From CAYGUK01 sp964352985 (GTDB lineage: Bacteria > Pseudomonadota > Gammaproteobacteria > JAHCLG01), in NCBI GenBank assembly GCA_964352985.1, contig CAYGUK010000131.1:1-10165 (forward strand): a DNA stretch of 10,165 bases. Direction: 5' to 3'. The notes under the pieces were generated by a model. It was not told the origin of the DNA, made no database searches, and was given only the letters and a program-made list of their open reading frames with translations. Below, piece after piece: positions 1-7,130 of this stretch (positions are counted from its first letter, which is position 1; every line of letters begins with the position of its first letter). The translations under genes were made by a program, and so were the position numbers.

Positions 1-21
1 AGGTTAGGCAGTATTATCAGG

Positions 22-53
22 GTAACTATTTAGCATTTATGCTGAATAGTTAC
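22..53. repeat. Strong hairpin upstream of the FAD oxidase gene
   Basis: Arms 22-35 and 40-53 pair over 14 positions (13 Watson-Crick and one G-U in the RNA) around a TTTA loop. No run of T follows on either strand, so a simple intrinsic terminator is not supported. It could be the end of a transcript entering from the left, or a leader structure of the gene that starts 31 nt further on. Confidence 0.6.
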
Positions 54-84
54 AATTAATGAATAAATAAAGTGAGAAATCAGG

Positions 85-1935
85 ATGACTCATTATCAAA
101 TACTGACCCAAGAATTTCAAAAAAAAACATGTTTAATTCTAAAAGTCTGCCTGATGTTAATCTCAATGTTTTTTTTATCTCACTTACAACAAATTCAAGC
201 ATCAGAAAAACAAACCTGTCGATGCTTACCACAAGAATCCTGTTGGCCTAGCAAAACTGAATGGCAAACACTTCAAAAAAAATTAACGGGTAAACTTGTT
301 AAACCGCATTCATTACTTTCAATTTGTCATCAACAACCTAAAAGTAAACAATGTCAAAAGCTTTTAACAAAAATAAAAAATCCCTTTGTCGTGCAATCAG
401 GCCCTGGCAACACGATGAGTCAAGGTTGGTTAAATGCTTGGAATTATCATAATAGTGTATACGCCGCTGAAGTGAAAAATATCCAAGATATTGTCACCGC
501 GGTAAATTTTGCAAGACAACATCATTTGCGTTTAGTAATAAAAGGATCAGGGCATGATTATCTAGGACGTTCAAGTGCCGCTAACTCTTTTTTAATTTGG
601 ACAAGACGCATGCGCAAAGTCACTTTTCACGATCACTTTATTCCACAATCTTGTCCAAAAAATACAAAAGCGCAATCTGCTATAACAGTACAAGCAGGTG
701 CCAGGTGGCTTGATGCCTATCAAATGGCTGCAAAACATCAACGCTACGTTCAAGGTGGTGGTTGCACGACTGTTGGTGCTGCGGGTGGGTTTACGCAGGG
801 TGGAGGCTTTGGTAGTTTTTCAAAAAAATTCGGTATGGGGAGTGCCGGCGTATTACAAGCGACAATCGTCACCGCAGATGGTAAAATTTTAGTTGCCAAT
901 CACTGTCAAAACCAAGATTTATTTTGGGCGATACGTGGTGGCGGTGGCTCAACTTATGGTGTCGTCGCACAATTAACATTAATGACTCATACGTTACCGA
1001 AATATGATGCATTAATCCACGGCAAAATAAATAGCACGAATGAAGAAAAATATAAATTATTAATCGCTCACATCGTTAAGTTCTATAATGAAAATATGAA
1101 TAATCCACATTGGGGTGAACAAATAGCGTTTAATACTGATAATTCCGTCAATTTTGGCATGGTTTATCAAGGCGAAAATCAAAAAAATCTAGAACAAATT
1201 TGGCAAAAAATGTCAACCTGGCTCGCACAACATCATTATAAAAATAATCTTCAAATATTTTCGATTCCACCTGATAAACTTTATAACTATGATTTTTGGC
1301 ATAAACATTTTCCGTCCTATGTCAAAGCTAATACTGCAAAAGATGCAAAACCGGGTGAATATTGGTGGACCCCGAATAGTAACGAAGTTCACACTTATTG
1401 GTATACTTATCAATCTTGGTGCATTCCAATTTCTCTTTTTTCAGAAAAAAATGCACCGCAATTAACAGATACCATTTATCAAGCATCACGTCTTGGCAGT
1501 GTTGTGTTTCATTTTAATAAAGGATTAGCAGGTGCGAGTAAAGATGCGCTTAAACGTGGTTTAACCACATCTGTTAATCCCGTAGTTTATGACGCCGGCG
1601 CTCTTGTTATAATGAGTGCAAGCAATGATAAAGTTTACCCTGGATATAAAGGATTACCTCAACCTGGCGCTAGTGCAAAAGAAAAAGCTGACGCAATTTC
1701 TAAAGCGATTAATATGTTTGTGCAACTTGCCCCTGATTCTGGAACTTATGCCAATGAAGCTGATTATTTTCAGAAAAACTGGCAACAAGCATTCTGGGGA
1801 AAGAACTACCCTCAACTTTTAAAGATTAAATTAAAATATGATCCAAACGGTTTATTCTATTGCCATCATTGTGTGGGTAGTGAATACTGGGATAAATTTG
1901 GTATGTGCCGAAAATCAACAGTAAAATTTAATTAA
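85..1935 (+). CDS. Exported berberine-bridge-enzyme-like FAD-dependent oxidase
   Basis: This is a VAO/BBE-family flavoprotein, a family that oxidises alcohols, sugars or alkaloids with O2 and makes H2O2; the substrate here cannot be told. Residues 1-40 form a signal peptide: basic n-region, hydrophobic stretch about 18-32, and likely cleavage after an xQAS site near residue 40. A Cys-rich segment follows (C45, C47, C53, C81, C90, with SCWPS at 52-56). The FAD-binding PCMH domain spans about 120-305. Both covalent flavin anchors are present: His157 in GSGHDY and Cys227 in GGGCTTVG, followed by the GGFTQGGGFG loop. The C-terminal BBE domain (about 550-592) shows YANEADYF, NWQ, FWG and YDPNGLF. 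The length (616 aa) is somewhat above the usual 450-600. ATG 85 has AGTGAG (71-76) as a plausible ribosome site. The gene appears to stand alone. There is no twin-arginine motif, only KK at 14-15. Confidence 0.93.
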   Translation: MTHYQILTQEFQKKTCLILKVCLMLISMFFLSHLQQIQASEKQTCRCLPQESCWPSKTEWQTLQKKLTGKLVKPHSLLSICHQQPKSKQCQKLLTKIKNPFVVQSGPGNTMSQGWLNAWNYHNSVYAAEVKNIQDIVTAVNFARQHHLRLVIKGSGHDYLGRSSAANSFLIWTRRMRKVTFHDHFIPQSCPKNTKAQSAITVQAGARWLDAYQMAAKHQRYVQGGGCTTVGAAGGFTQGGGFGSFSKKFGMGSAGVLQATIVTADGKILVANHCQNQDLFWAIRGGGGSTYGVVAQLTLMTHTLPKYDALIHGKINSTNEEKYKLLIAHIVKFYNENMNNPHWGEQIAFNTDNSVNFGMVYQGENQKNLEQIWQKMSTWLAQHHYKNNLQIFSIPPDKLYNYDFWHKHFPSYVKANTAKDAKPGEYWWTPNSNEVHTYWYTYQSWCIPISLFSEKNAPQLTDTIYQASRLGSVVFHFNKGLAGASKDALKRGLTTSVNPVVYDAGALVIMSASNDKVYPGYKGLPQPGASAKEKADAISKAINMFVQLAPDSGTYANEADYFQKNWQQAFWGKNYPQLLKIKLKYDPNGLFYCHHCVGSEYWDKFGMCRKSTVKFN

Positions 1936-2008
1936 TTATAAAAAGTGAGAATATTTAAAACGCACACATTGGAAACTTTTTTTAGAAATTTAATTTTTTC
2001 ACTTGTGA

Positions 2009-2022
2009 ATTATTGCGTAAAA
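2009..2022. repeat. 14-bp direct repeat, left copy
   Basis: ATTATTGCGTAAAA is found exactly here and again at 2620-2633. The two copies bracket the minus-strand gene at 2058-2549 in the same orientation. A GCG core makes chance identity less likely than for pure A/T sequence, but two copies may still be coincidence. Confidence 0.45.
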
Positions 2023-2057
2023 AATATTTGCTAAATTAACTAATATCGAAGCTAAGA

Positions 2058-2549
2058 CTAAGCCCCAGTTTTTGTAGGGGTATACGTGATTGAAACAGTA
2101 TCAGCATTAGATTGACTTTCATCAGAAGTCGGAGCAATAGCGACTTTTACATTATTAAAATATCTTCGTTGAAAACTGGCAATAACGATTGTAGGCTCAA
2201 CAAGTAATTCAGCTATAAAACATTGACTGAGTGTTTTTAAAAATCGATCGACGGGATAATCCTCCTCTGATTTTGTTATACGAATTTCAATTTTAGTATC
2301 ACTTGGGAAATCTTTAGAAAAAGAATAAATCATTTTAAGCCATTTTTCAGTTAATTCACCACCATTGATATGCGCAGCAAAATAAAAATCACCACATGAA
2401 ATTTCTAATCCATAACAAGTGATTAAAGCCGCGATAGTCACTGCTGTTTTTTCTGTATTTTCTAAATGATAATAATAGTGATCAGTCAATAAGGTTAATT
2501 CAAATTGTTGTCTATGTTGATTATATTTAGGCTTTATTAATTTCATCAT
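2058..2549 (-). CDS. Uncharacterised protein, possible CheD/CNF-like fold
   Basis: I do not recognise this 163-aa protein as a named family. It has no signal peptide and no membrane segment and should be cytosolic, or exported by a route I cannot see. The core (about 15-125) reads as alternating strands and helices. Thr38, Cys45 and His60 sit around hydrophobic strands (TIAALITC and YFAAHINGG). This order resembles the Thr/Cys/His set of CheD and CNF/BLF1 deamidases, but the spacing is not identical and the resemblance is only suggestive. The tail (about 141-163) is Ser/Thr-rich and probably flexible. AAGGA (complement of 2553-2557) lies 3 nt before the ATG at 2549 and 6 nt before a second ATG at 2546, so the second may be the true start. 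It is isolated on its strand, between the oxidase and nhaA. Confidence 0.75.
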   Translation of the reverse strand: MMKLIKPKYNQHRQQFELTLLTDHYYYHLENTEKTAVTIAALITCYGLEISCGDFYFAAHINGGELTEKWLKMIYSFSKDFPSDTKIEIRITKSEEDYPVDRFLKTLSQCFIAELLVEPTIVIASFQRRYFNNVKVAIAPTSDESQSNADTVSITYTPTKTGA

Positions 2550-2619
2550 AAATCCTTTTAATTTTTTATTTTAGTATAAAAATAATAATAACTTATAATT
2601 TAATTCAATATATCCGTAT

Positions 2620-2633
2620 ATTATTGCGTAAAA
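2620..2633. repeat. 14-bp direct repeat, right copy
   Basis: This is the second exact copy of the 14-mer at 2009-2022. It lies upstream of both the minus-strand gene ending at 2549 and nhaA, so it could also be a binding site in their shared control region. Confidence 0.45.
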
Positions 2634-2639
2634 GTATCT

Positions 2640-2691
2640 GGGTAATGAAAGAAATAATATGGCACTTGCACAGCGAAATATGATATTACCC
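2640..2691. repeat. Inverted repeat in the nhaA leader region
   Basis: GGGTAAT (2640-2646) is matched exactly by ATTACCC (2685-2691), with 38 nt between. The position, about 100-150 nt before nhaA, suits a regulator site or RNA structure. No strong -35/-10 pair is visible next to it. Confidence 0.35.
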
Positions 2692-2786
2692 TTGTGGCAA
2701 TACAAACATCATTATATTTCATTCTCATTTAAAATCGCTTAAGATGAAGAACATTAATCACCGATATCAAACAGTAAGTAACATCG

Positions 2787-3950
2787 ATGAATAAACAATT
2801 TAATGATTTTCTTAAGCACGAAGCAACCGCAGGTATATTGATATTAGCCATGCTAATTGTTGCTTTGATTATTGTTCATACGCCTTTAAACAGCTTATAT
2901 CAATATTTTATTCATTTACCCCTGGGCGTTAAAGTTGGTCAATCAAGTTTGGTCAAGCCACTATTACTTTGGGTAAACGATGGCTTAATGGCAATATTTT
3001 TTATGCTATTGTCACTCGAAGTTAAACGAGAAATCATCGAAGATAATTTATCAAGCATTGCAAAAGTTGCACTCCCTTTTTTTGCGGCAATTGGTGGAAT
3101 TGTTTTTCCGATTTTGTTTTTTATTTTTTTCAATTATCATTCTACATCTACGATAAAAGGATGGCCGATACCAACCACCACGGATATCGCCTTTGCCCTC
3201 ACGATTGTCACGTTACTTGGTCAACGTATTCCGCCCGCCTTAAAGGCATTTTTAGTTGCCCTGTCAATCATCGATGATGTATTAGCAATTACTATCATTG
3301 CCGTTTTTTATTCATCCAATTTAACTTACACAACAATTATTCTTGCATTAATATTAATTGCCGTTTTAATTTTAATGAATATTTTTTCAGTCAAAAAAAC
3401 CACAGCCTATTTAATTATTGGTTTTGCATTATGGGTTATTATTTTAAAATCAGGTATTCATGCCACTTTAGCAGGTGTGATTGTTGGTTTATGCATTCCT
3501 ATCAAAGTTAAACACAGTGATGACTCACCCTTAAAAACGTTAGAACATAAAATACATCCATTTGTCGCTTTTTTTGTTTTACCCTTTTTTGTATTTGTTA
3601 ATGGTGGCGTCTCCTTTGCAAATTTTTCATTAGGACAACTCACTGAATCACTAGCACTTGGCATCATCACAGGTCTTGTATTAGGCAAGATGTTAGGTGG
3701 CTTTATTTTTAGTTGGATAATTATAAAATTAAAATTTTCTAAATTACCCGATGCTTGTAATTGGTTACACATACTCGGTATTTGTGCATTAACGGGGATA
3801 GGTTTTACGATGAGTTTATTTATCAGCTCGCTTGCGTTTACCAATACACCTTATGAAATGCTTGCTCGTCAAGCAATATTAATCGCTTCGTTAATTTCTG
3901 CGATTATCGGTATAATAATATTATGCAGCATTAAACCAAAAAAAGAATAA
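2787..3950 (+). CDS. nhaA: Na+/H+ antiporter NhaA
   Basis: This inner-membrane antiporter expels Na+ (or Li+) in exchange for about two H+, for salt tolerance and alkaline pH homeostasis. The 387-aa protein is essentially the E. coli length (388) and fits the 12-helix NhaA fold. Functional residues fall at the E. coli numbers: Asp65 (WVNDG), Glu78 (LEVKRE), Thr132-Asp133 in the unwound TM IV segment (TTTDIAFAL), Asp163-Asp164 of the ion site (IIDD) and His225 (KSGIHATLAG). Lys301 in VLGKMLGG matches E. coli Lys300. The cytoplasmic N-terminus (MNKQFNDFLKHE) is also typical. No strong Shine-Dalgarno precedes ATG 2787; only the weak AGTAAGT at 2773-2779 is visible. No adjacent nhaR is present. 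The next gene starts 112 nt downstream and probably has its own promoter. Confidence 0.97.
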   Translation: MNKQFNDFLKHEATAGILILAMLIVALIIVHTPLNSLYQYFIHLPLGVKVGQSSLVKPLLLWVNDGLMAIFFMLLSLEVKREIIEDNLSSIAKVALPFFAAIGGIVFPILFFIFFNYHSTSTIKGWPIPTTTDIAFALTIVTLLGQRIPPALKAFLVALSIIDDVLAITIIAVFYSSNLTYTTIILALILIAVLILMNIFSVKKTTAYLIIGFALWVIILKSGIHATLAGVIVGLCIPIKVKHSDDSPLKTLEHKIHPFVAFFVLPFFVFVNGGVSFANFSLGQLTESLALGIITGLVLGKMLGGFIFSWIIIKLKFSKLPDACNWLHILGICALTGIGFTMSLFISSLAFTNTPYEMLARQAILIASLISAIIGIIILCSIKPKKE

Positions 3951-4028
3951 GACCTATTTGTAAAAGGTGTTACTATTTTTATAAATGTTGACACTCATAA
4001 TTTTCTCGCAAGTCGAAGTGTTTTTATC

Positions 4029-4034
4029 TATAAT
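4029..4034 (+). promoter_or_regulatory. Possible -10 box for the DJ-1/PfpI gene
   Basis: A perfect TATAAT lies 28 nt before ATG 4063. No good -35 stands 16-18 nt upstream, so this is weak support. The downstream gene also lacks a clear Shine-Dalgarno sequence and may have a very short leader. Confidence 0.3.
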
Positions 4035-4062
4035 TAATTTTTTATACACGTAAATTATTTTA

Positions 4063-4737
4063 ATGAAAAAATTAGGCATTCTAATATTTAATAATGCGCA
4101 ACCCATGGATATTATTGGTCCTTGGGAGGTTTTCACTGTTTGGCAAAAATTTTCTAATACATCAATAGAACTCAATTTAGTCGCAGAACATGACGAATTA
4201 ATTCAATGCGCGAGTAACATCACACTAAAACCGCATTGTTCATTTAGCACAGCGCCACAATTTGATTATTTTCTTGTGCCTGGCGGACACGGTAGGTTAC
4301 AAGAGATTCATAATAAATCCTTACTTAATTTTATAGAAAAACAAGCAACTAACGCGCAATATGTCTTATCTGTTTGTACTGGCATGTTTTTACTTTATTA
4401 CGCAGGACTTTTAAAAAATCAATCTGTCACTACTTACTGGCGAGCCTATCCAGAATTACGTCAATTACAGGATATTCAAATAAATGAAAATCGCATTGTA
4501 AAAAACGATAAATTCTGGATTTCTGGTGGTGTAACCAGTGGTATTGATTTAGCGATTGAGTTTATCGCTGATATTTTCGGTGCCGAAGATGCAGGCAAAA
4601 CACAATTATTACTTGAATATTTTCCACAAAGTCCCATTTATGCTAAACCATCACATGTTAGTGGCTTACCGAAATATCTGCAGCATGAATCTAAATTTGA
4701 AGAACTTCCACATTATTTAAAAGACTTGTTAAAATAA
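4063..4737 (+). CDS. DJ-1/PfpI family protein (isonitrile hydratase-like)
   Basis: This 224-aa cytosolic protein belongs to the DJ-1/PfpI (class I glutamine amidotransferase-like) superfamily. It is closest in layout to isonitrile hydratase (InhA) and to the N-terminal domain of GATase1-type AraC regulators. Seen in the sequence are MDIIGPWEVF (15-24, Asp16 matching the isonitrile hydratase catalytic acid), VPGGHG (72-77), the nucleophile elbow SVCTGMFLLYYAG (103-115) with Cys105-Thr106, TTYW (123-126), and the ISGGVTSGIDLAIEF block (153-167). No helix-turn-helix domain follows, so it is a stand-alone enzyme-like member rather than an AraC regulator. The Cys-Thr pair supports hydratase-type chemistry, but substrates vary widely in this family and are not assigned. 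It is co-directional with nhaA but probably separately transcribed, and convergent with the next gene. Confidence 0.92.
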   Translation: MKKLGILIFNNAQPMDIIGPWEVFTVWQKFSNTSIELNLVAEHDELIQCASNITLKPHCSFSTAPQFDYFLVPGGHGRLQEIHNKSLLNFIEKQATNAQYVLSVCTGMFLLYYAGLLKNQSVTTYWRAYPELRQLQDIQINENRIVKNDKFWISGGVTSGIDLAIEFIADIFGAEDAGKTQLLLEYFPQSPIYAKPSHVSGLPKYLQHESKFEELPHYLKDLLK

Positions 4738-4756
4738 AAACTTAATTTTTATTCGA

Positions 4757-4787
4757 AATATTCAACTTTAACTTGGTTATGAATATT
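4757..4787. repeat. Hairpin in the convergent intergenic gap
   Basis: AATATTCA (4757-4764) and TGAATATT (4780-4787) form a perfect 8-bp inverted repeat with a 15-nt loop, between two convergent genes. A second small A/T stem (4792-4797 with 4803-4808) follows. The place fits a bidirectional terminator, but the stems are A/T-rich and no T tract follows. Confidence 0.35.
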
Positions 4788-4816
4788 AGTGATCTAATAA
4801 TTTTAGATTATAACTT

Positions 4817-5926
4817 TCAACGTCTTTGATCTTGCCTTAGTGTTGAGCTCGCTTCATCTCTACCTTCTATCATTTTCAACCTAGTTTGAAGAGTCGTTAA
4901 TAATAAATCATCTATGCTATCACCAACCAAAACTCGTTCACGAAATAAAATAAGATTGGTCATAATTCTTTTTTTCTCAGGATGTTTTTCAACTAAATGT
5001 ATAATTGAAGCAATTAAATTTTCTGTAGGAGTCACACCATAAAATTGCAGTTGCGTTTTACTATACATTAATATTTGAGCATTAGCCTGAAATAATTCAA
5101 CCGCTCGATTTAAATAATAAGCTATAGAATCTTGCGCTATTGTCCCCCAATTACTCATTAAATATTGGCTAAGCGAAACAAGAATATAACAAGCAGTCTG
5201 AGGCTCACACCTTTTGGGAATTTCACGCATAATTTCCCGATGTAATTCTCGTGGCACAAAATGAATTTGCTTCTTACCCAAAAATGGGAATCCCTGATTA
5301 AGCGGATTATAATCAGGAAATAACGCTTTTAAGCTCTCTCTGCTATTGACTATTGAATCAATTAATCTCGTAGCCAAAGCAATTAAACATGAAACGATTA
5401 CTCTGTTATGACGCGCTGAACTTTTCTCCGCCTTTAGAAAAACGATTAAACTGTCAAGATGTGAAGGTGAAAGATAGCGGATCAAGTGATATATTTCAGG
5501 CTCTGGTAGACATTTTAATTCGTCTAATAAATTTAAATCTGCTGAAAGTGCAATTTGCCGATAAAATGAGTGTTGACAACCACGGCACTGCTCAGTAATT
5601 AATATTTGTTTGAACTTATCAACTAATCTATTTTTATTATTTGGATTCATACTGAAGAATTTAAATTCACTATACATTAAATTCCAACTCAGAGTGTGAT
5701 GAGTATCGCTTTGGTGAAAATTCTTCGCATAAATAATAAATTCTTTCAGCCAAATCACTTGATTAGAAATTATTGCTTCATCTGTCAGGATACTAATTAA
5801 TTCAGGGCGTTCCTCTTTAGTTATCACCTCGTAAAGCTTGGCAAAATTAGCCTGACGGTCTTTTTTCGATACTCTAAATAACGCTTGTAAATATTGCTTA
5901 TACTTTTCAATAGAAACTTTTGGCAT
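4817..5926 (-). CDS. Uncharacterised protein, apparently all-helical
   Basis: I do not recognise this 369-aa protein. It has no signal peptide, no membrane helix and no catalytic signature I can name. The sequence reads as a chain of amphipathic helices with Leu/Ile-rich heptads, like helical-repeat or scaffold proteins. A single CRGC motif (Cys114, Cys117, with His119 next to it) could bind metal or be redox-active, but there is no second Cys pair close by. The C-terminus (about 355-369) is charged, Arg/Gln-rich and likely disordered. Its start is well supported: TTAGGT (complement of 5931-5936) sits a few bases before ATG 5926. It is divergent from the small membrane-protein gene, sharing a 137-152-nt control region, and convergent with the DJ-1 gene. 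A secreted-effector role is conceivable for such a protein in a host-associated species, but nothing in the sequence proves it. Confidence 0.78.
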   Translation of the reverse strand: MPKVSIEKYKQYLQALFRVSKKDRQANFAKLYEVITKEERPELISILTDEAIISNQVIWLKEFIIYAKNFHQSDTHHTLSWNLMYSEFKFFSMNPNNKNRLVDKFKQILITEQCRGCQHSFYRQIALSADLNLLDELKCLPEPEIYHLIRYLSPSHLDSLIVFLKAEKSSARHNRVIVSCLIALATRLIDSIVNSRESLKALFPDYNPLNQGFPFLGKKQIHFVPRELHREIMREIPKRCEPQTACYILVSLSQYLMSNWGTIAQDSIAYYLNRAVELFQANAQILMYSKTQLQFYGVTPTENLIASIIHLVEKHPEKKRIMTNLILFRERVLVGDSIDDLLLTTLQTRLKMIEGRDEASSTLRQDQRR

Positions 5927-5992
5927 ATCTACCTAATTATTAATTGTTTTATAACCACTCTACGCGAATGACCTTAAGGATTTTTTACAGTT

Positions 5993-6010
5993 TTCACTTA
6001 AATTCACTTA
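5993..6010. promoter_or_regulatory. Tandem 8-bp direct repeat, possible response-regulator site
   Basis: TTCACTTA occurs at 5993-6000 and 6003-6010 with a 2-nt gap. The 10-bp period places both copies on one face of the helix, as in binding sites of OmpR/PhoB-type regulators. It lies about 35 nt upstream of the TATAAT facing the small membrane-protein gene, which lacks a good -35, so activator dependence is plausible. Confidence 0.4.
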
Positions 6011-6043
6011 GCTTGCATAATTTAGTAAATTAGTTATTTTGGA

Positions 6044-6055
6044 CTATAATTATAG
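6044..6055. promoter_or_regulatory. Palindromic -10 element between divergent genes
   Basis: CTATAATTATAG is a perfect 12-bp palindrome containing TATAAT on both strands (plus 6045-6050, minus complement of 6049-6054). It may serve as a shared -10 box for the divergent genes at 5926 (-) and 6079 (+). Neither direction has a consensus -35. Confidence 0.45.
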
Positions 6056-6078
6056 ATAGTAGTGTGAGTTTATCTTTT

Positions 6079-6573
6079 ATGTCTAAACAAAAACGGCTAT
6101 TTTCCACTCTCATCTTTTTAGTGAGCATATTTATCATATGCTTGTTACTCTACTGCTTTGCAAAACCCATCATTTTTAAAGGCCTATTAATCGCTAGCAT
6201 TTACTTAATTATCGCTATTTTTCTATATTTAATTTGCAAATACTTTTTCAGTTTAATACAACGCATGGAACTTATTTCTGATGAAAATTCGAAAGAGGAC
6301 CAATCTGAAACTGATAACCAAATTGTAAACTCAGACGCCTACATCCAAAATCAATTGTTTGATCAAAGCAAGTCAACAGAGCCTTCTAATATGGATCAAC
6401 AACCCACACAATCATTACAAACTGAGAAACAATATAAAAAGTTATTTGTGAATGATAACAACAATAAAAAGTCCGAAACCAATAATGAGTCACAAAACAA
6501 TAATGAAGGGGGAACAGGTAGAAAAGCAAGAAACAATCCCAGGCATCTGCCTTTTAATTCAAAATTAAAATAG
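6079..6573 (+). CDS. Small membrane protein with two helices and polar Asn/Gln-rich tail
   Basis: I do not recognise this protein, about 164 aa from ATG 6079. Two hydrophobic helices lie at about residues 7-29 and 35-57 with a short basic link, so it should be an inner-membrane hairpin. The remaining roughly 105 residues are hydrophilic, rich in Asn, Gln, Ser, Lys and Glu, low in complexity, and end in a basic stretch (GRKARNNPRHLPFNSKLK). A GTG at 6064 in the same frame would add five residues. I prefer the ATG because the likely -10 at 6045-6050 would leave the GTG almost no leader, and GTGAG (6064-6068) can act as the ribosome site for the ATG. By the positive-inside rule, the basic residues before and after the helices suggest both ends are cytoplasmic. 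The tRNA gene lies 77 nt downstream. Confidence 0.7.
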   Translation: MSKQKRLFSTLIFLVSIFIICLLLYCFAKPIIFKGLLIASIYLIIAIFLYLICKYFFSLIQRMELISDENSKEDQSETDNQIVNSDAYIQNQLFDQSKSTEPSNMDQQPTQSLQTEKQYKKLFVNDNNNKKSETNNESQNNNEGGTGRKARNNPRHLPFNSKLK

Positions 6574-6650
6574 CACTTTTCTCCGAAATTGGCATGTGAT
6601 AAATTTATACGTCCTGGCCATTTTATATATCATCTTCCCCAATCTTTAAT

Positions 6651-6723
<73 letters not shown>

Positions 6724-7130
6724 GTCTTTTAAATCAATTGGTTATGAGTCTACATGAAAAAGTTTGGTCTGTGCTGTTTTCTCTCTGTATACCTAATGTA
6801 TACCGTGGATTGTGTGGTTTTGGGTATTAATTTGGGGTTTTGCGGAGCTTGTGTTACTGGGTAAAAATGCTTTTTGTTTTAGTGTTTTTATTGGTGATAT
6901 TCGTCCCGATTTTTTCGAATTAAAAGTGCCTTAATAGCTGATATTTTATAGTGGGTAATTTTAATCTTAGAGTGGAAAATTAATATCGACAATCTAGTAG
7001 TTTCAATTCAACGTAAATAACGAAATAATTCATAGTGTATAAACGAAATTAATTTAAACCTGAAAAGTAAAATATTAGATCAATAATCTGATAGATTTAA
7101 TCGAAGTTTAAAATAGTTAAAAGCGAAAAT
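6724..7130. other. Gene-free region after the tRNA
   Basis: No reading frame with recognisable protein features or a ribosome site is found on either strand. The first 240 nt are rich in G and T on the plus strand, unlike the A-rich remainder, which hints at a decayed gene once read on the minus strand. A closely spaced 8-bp repeat pair (6786-6804) lies in it. AATAATTCATA at 7024-7034 matches part of the repeat at 7198-7208. Confidence 0.5.
6786..6804. repeat. Spaced TGTATACC direct repeat
   Basis: TGTATACC occurs at 6786-6793 and 6797-6804, separated by TAA (11-bp period). Each copy contains the palindrome GTATAC. Repeats on a helical-turn spacing beside a tRNA suit a protein-binding site, for example one left from an integrated element, but no integrase gene remains here. 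Confidence 0.4.

Noticed and set aside
69..1951. Ten-base match AAAGTGAGAA before and after the oxidase gene (69-78 and 1942-1951)
   Set aside because: It is short and purine-rich, and the first copy overlaps the ribosome site; chance is the simpler reading.
3458..3844. A 128-codon minus-strand frame inside nhaA
   Set aside because: It is antisense to highly conserved NhaA helices, has no ribosome site, and its composition follows from the sense gene.
3952..3980. Possible terminator after nhaA (ACCT...AGGT stem)
   Set aside because: The stem has mismatches, and the T run starts 8 nt after it, so it does not fit an intrinsic terminator.
3988..3993. A perfect TTGACA before the DJ-1/PfpI gene
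   Set aside because: No -10 lies 16-18 nt downstream; the nearby TATAAT (4029) is 35 nt away, so the two do not form one promoter.
5389..5598. A 69-codon plus-strand frame inside the 369-aa gene
   Set aside because: It lies wholly antisense to a gene with a well-supported start; no ribosome site or domain.
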